Source: JOPF136 sp035541255
GTDB lineage: Bacteria; Acidobacteriota; Terriglobia; Acidiferrales; UBA7541
Direction of reading: 5' to 3'
DNA length: 6,466 nt
Assembly (NCBI GenBank): GCA_035541255.1
Contig: DATKNR010000032.1
Span: 1-6,466, forward strand
Part shown: piece by piece, positions 5,452 to 6,466 of the stretch
Numbering within the stretch: position 1 is the stretch's first letter
Layout: each line of letters opens with the position of its first letter
Position numbers and translations under genes: made by a program
The notes under the pieces: model-generated
What the model saw: only the letters and a program-made list of their open reading frames with translations
What the model was told of the DNA's origin: nothing
Databases searched by the model: none

Positions 5452-6336
5452 ATGCAACACGCCATACTCGGTGCCGGCGCCATCGGAGGTTTGGTCGGCG
5501 CCGCTCTCGCCTCGCTCGGTGAAGCCGTCACCGTCATCCTGCGTCCGGAAAGCCTTCCGGGTTACCCTGCCATTCTCACGCTTGAGCGCCCGAACGGGCC
5601 GCTTTCCGGCCCCGCCAAATCGACCGCCGTTCTCGCCGAAACCGTGGACGTCCTCTGGATCGCCACCAAGAGTTTTCAACTGGAAGCCGCGCTTGCGGCC
5701 GTGAAGTCCCTGCCTTCCTGCGTGATTCCGCTGCTGAATGGAGTGGACCACGTCGCCACGCTCCGTGCGCGCTTCGGTCACGGACGCGTCGTGCCCGGCA
5801 CCATCGCCGTTGAGGCGGAAAAGGCCGCTCCCGGTCGCTTCATCCAGCGCGGTCCTGTTGTTCGCCTCAACCTGGCCGCCGGCGGCAAGCCGCTTCTCGA
5901 GGGAATCGTCGCGCGTCTCTCCGAACTCGGCTTTGCATGCCAGTTCATCGAAAATGAGCAGACGCTGCTTTGGGGGAAGCTGTGCTTCCTCGCGCCTCTC
6001 GCGCTGGTCACTTCCGCTTCCGGCCTGAACAAAGGGGAAGTGCTTGCCAGCGCGGAATGGAACGCGAAGCTCGTCGCCTGCCGTGCCGAAGCCTGCGCCG
6101 TTGCGAATGCCTGCGGCGCGGAAGTCGATCCGGCAAAGCTTCAGGCGGTTCTTGAAGGCATGCCCGCGGGAATGCGCAGCTCCATGCAGAAGGACGTTGC
6201 CGCCCGCCGCCCTCTCGAGTTGGACGCCATCTCCGGGCCGATTCTTCGCGGCGGCCAGCGCCACGGCATCGCTGTGCCCGTCACCGCGGCTCTCGTTTCC
6301 GCCATCCAATCGCAAGTCGCCGCCCCTCGCTCCTGA
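5452..6336 (+). CDS. Ketopantoate reductase-family protein (ApbA/PanE fold)
   Basis: This 294-residue NADPH-dependent 2-hydroxyacid dehydrogenase is of the ketopantoate reductase fold. In E. coli, PanE reduces 2-dehydropantoate to pantoate for coenzyme A synthesis. The N-terminal Rossmann motif GAGAIGG (7-13) begins 3 residues after the chosen Met, which supports the start at 5452 over an ATG at 5389. Also seen are TKS with K73, LLNGV with N96, WGKL with catalytic-type K176, and MRSSMQKD with S244 and D248. The PLELDAISG segment carries the expected Glu at 256. Length matches PanE (about 303). Unusual: after K176 the positions that hold two substrate-binding Asn in E. coli PanE (180 and 184) are Leu and Ala (WGKLCFLAPLALVTS). 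This is therefore a divergent subfamily, and pantoate synthesis is possible but not assured, so I give no symbol. There is no Shine-Dalgarno site; it may be leaderless. Confidence 0.88.
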   Translation: MQHAILGAGAIGGLVGAALASLGEAVTVILRPESLPGYPAILTLERPNGPLSGPAKSTAVLAETVDVLWIATKSFQLEAALAAVKSLPSCVIPLLNGVDHVATLRARFGHGRVVPGTIAVEAEKAAPGRFIQRGPVVRLNLAAGGKPLLEGIVARLSELGFACQFIENEQTLLWGKLCFLAPLALVTSASGLNKGEVLASAEWNAKLVACRAEACAVANACGAEVDPAKLQAVLEGMPAGMRSSMQKDVAARRPLELDAISGPILRGGQRHGIAVPVTAALVSAIQSQVAAPRS

Positions 6337-6381
6337 AGGCCGCTGGCGTCTGCGCCATCCCGTCACCGCCGGACCCTTCGC

Positions 6382-6466
6382 ATGTCCTCTGTGCTCTCTG
6401 CGCCCGCTCCGATGATTTTTCCGGGCGTCCTTTTCCCCATGCCCACCGCTCTGCACAGCGCCGGCG
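6382..6466 (+). CDS. Possible 5' end of a further gene, cut by the window edge
   Basis: A frame opens with ATG at 6382 (a second in-frame ATG is at 6412) and stays open to the last base, 28 codons, with C/G-rich third positions like the genes upstream. It starts 45 bases after the stop of the reductase-family gene, so co-transcription is possible. Neither ATG has a good ribosome site. From the second Met it reads MIFPGVLFPMPTALHSAG. The G-V-x(5)-T-x(5)-G spacing is like the N-terminus of the DapA/N-acetylneuraminate lyase family (E. coli DapA has G-S-I-V-A-I-V-T-P-M-D-E-K-G). That resemblance is weak and based on very few residues. Confidence 0.35.
   Translation, partial: MSSVLSAPAPMIFPGVLFPMPTALHSAG

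Noticed and set aside
5299..6456. 385-codon open frame on the minus strand opposite the ketopantoate reductase-like gene
   Set aside because: It is the antisense shadow of a gene with clear motifs; long antisense frames are common in GC-rich DNA and its product is a Gly/Arg/Glu-rich sequence without a family pattern.

Overview
This 6.5 kb window is GC-rich bacterial chromosomal DNA. It looks most like an Acidobacteriota genome. The clues are the C- and G-ending codon bias, a secreted Gly/His/Tyr-rich protein with a short conserved C-terminal domain, a DUF1579-like secreted protein, and an intergenic GGGCT-TT-AGCCC hairpin element of a kind I associate with that phylum. The taxonomic call is inference; there is no phylogenetic marker other than one tRNA.

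Layout: bases 1-503 hold no convincing gene. A tRNA-Ser(GGA) with encoded CCA (504-593) follows, closed by a good intrinsic terminator (600-631). Next comes a divergent pair: a YajO-like aldo/keto reductase on the minus strand (665-1645) and a secreted Gly-rich protein on the plus strand (1822-2946), the latter with a recognisable promoter and Shine-Dalgarno site. A small two-helix PGPGW membrane protein (about 3058-3354, plus) converges on a secreted DUF1579-like protein (3468-4193, minus) whose short leader carries a perfect 8-bp hairpin. The spacer at 4194-4495 contains a REP-like hairpin element. Two plus-strand oxidoreductases follow: a classical short-chain dehydrogenase (4496-5284) and a ketopantoate-reductase-family protein (5452-6336). 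A further reading frame opens at 6382 and runs off the end.

The genes do not form an obvious pathway or operon. Most are separated by more than 100 bp and change strand often, so each is probably its own transcription unit. Three are NAD(P)-dependent oxidoreductases of different folds (AKR barrel, SDR, 6-phosphogluconate-dehydrogenase-like), and two are exported proteins of unknown function. I found no CRISPR array, intact mobile element, toxin-antitoxin pair or known defence system. The points most worth following up are the substituted substrate-site asparagines in the ketopantoate-reductase-like protein, the symmetric four-cysteine core of the secreted Gly-rich protein, the leader hairpin of the DUF1579-like gene, and the REP-like element.
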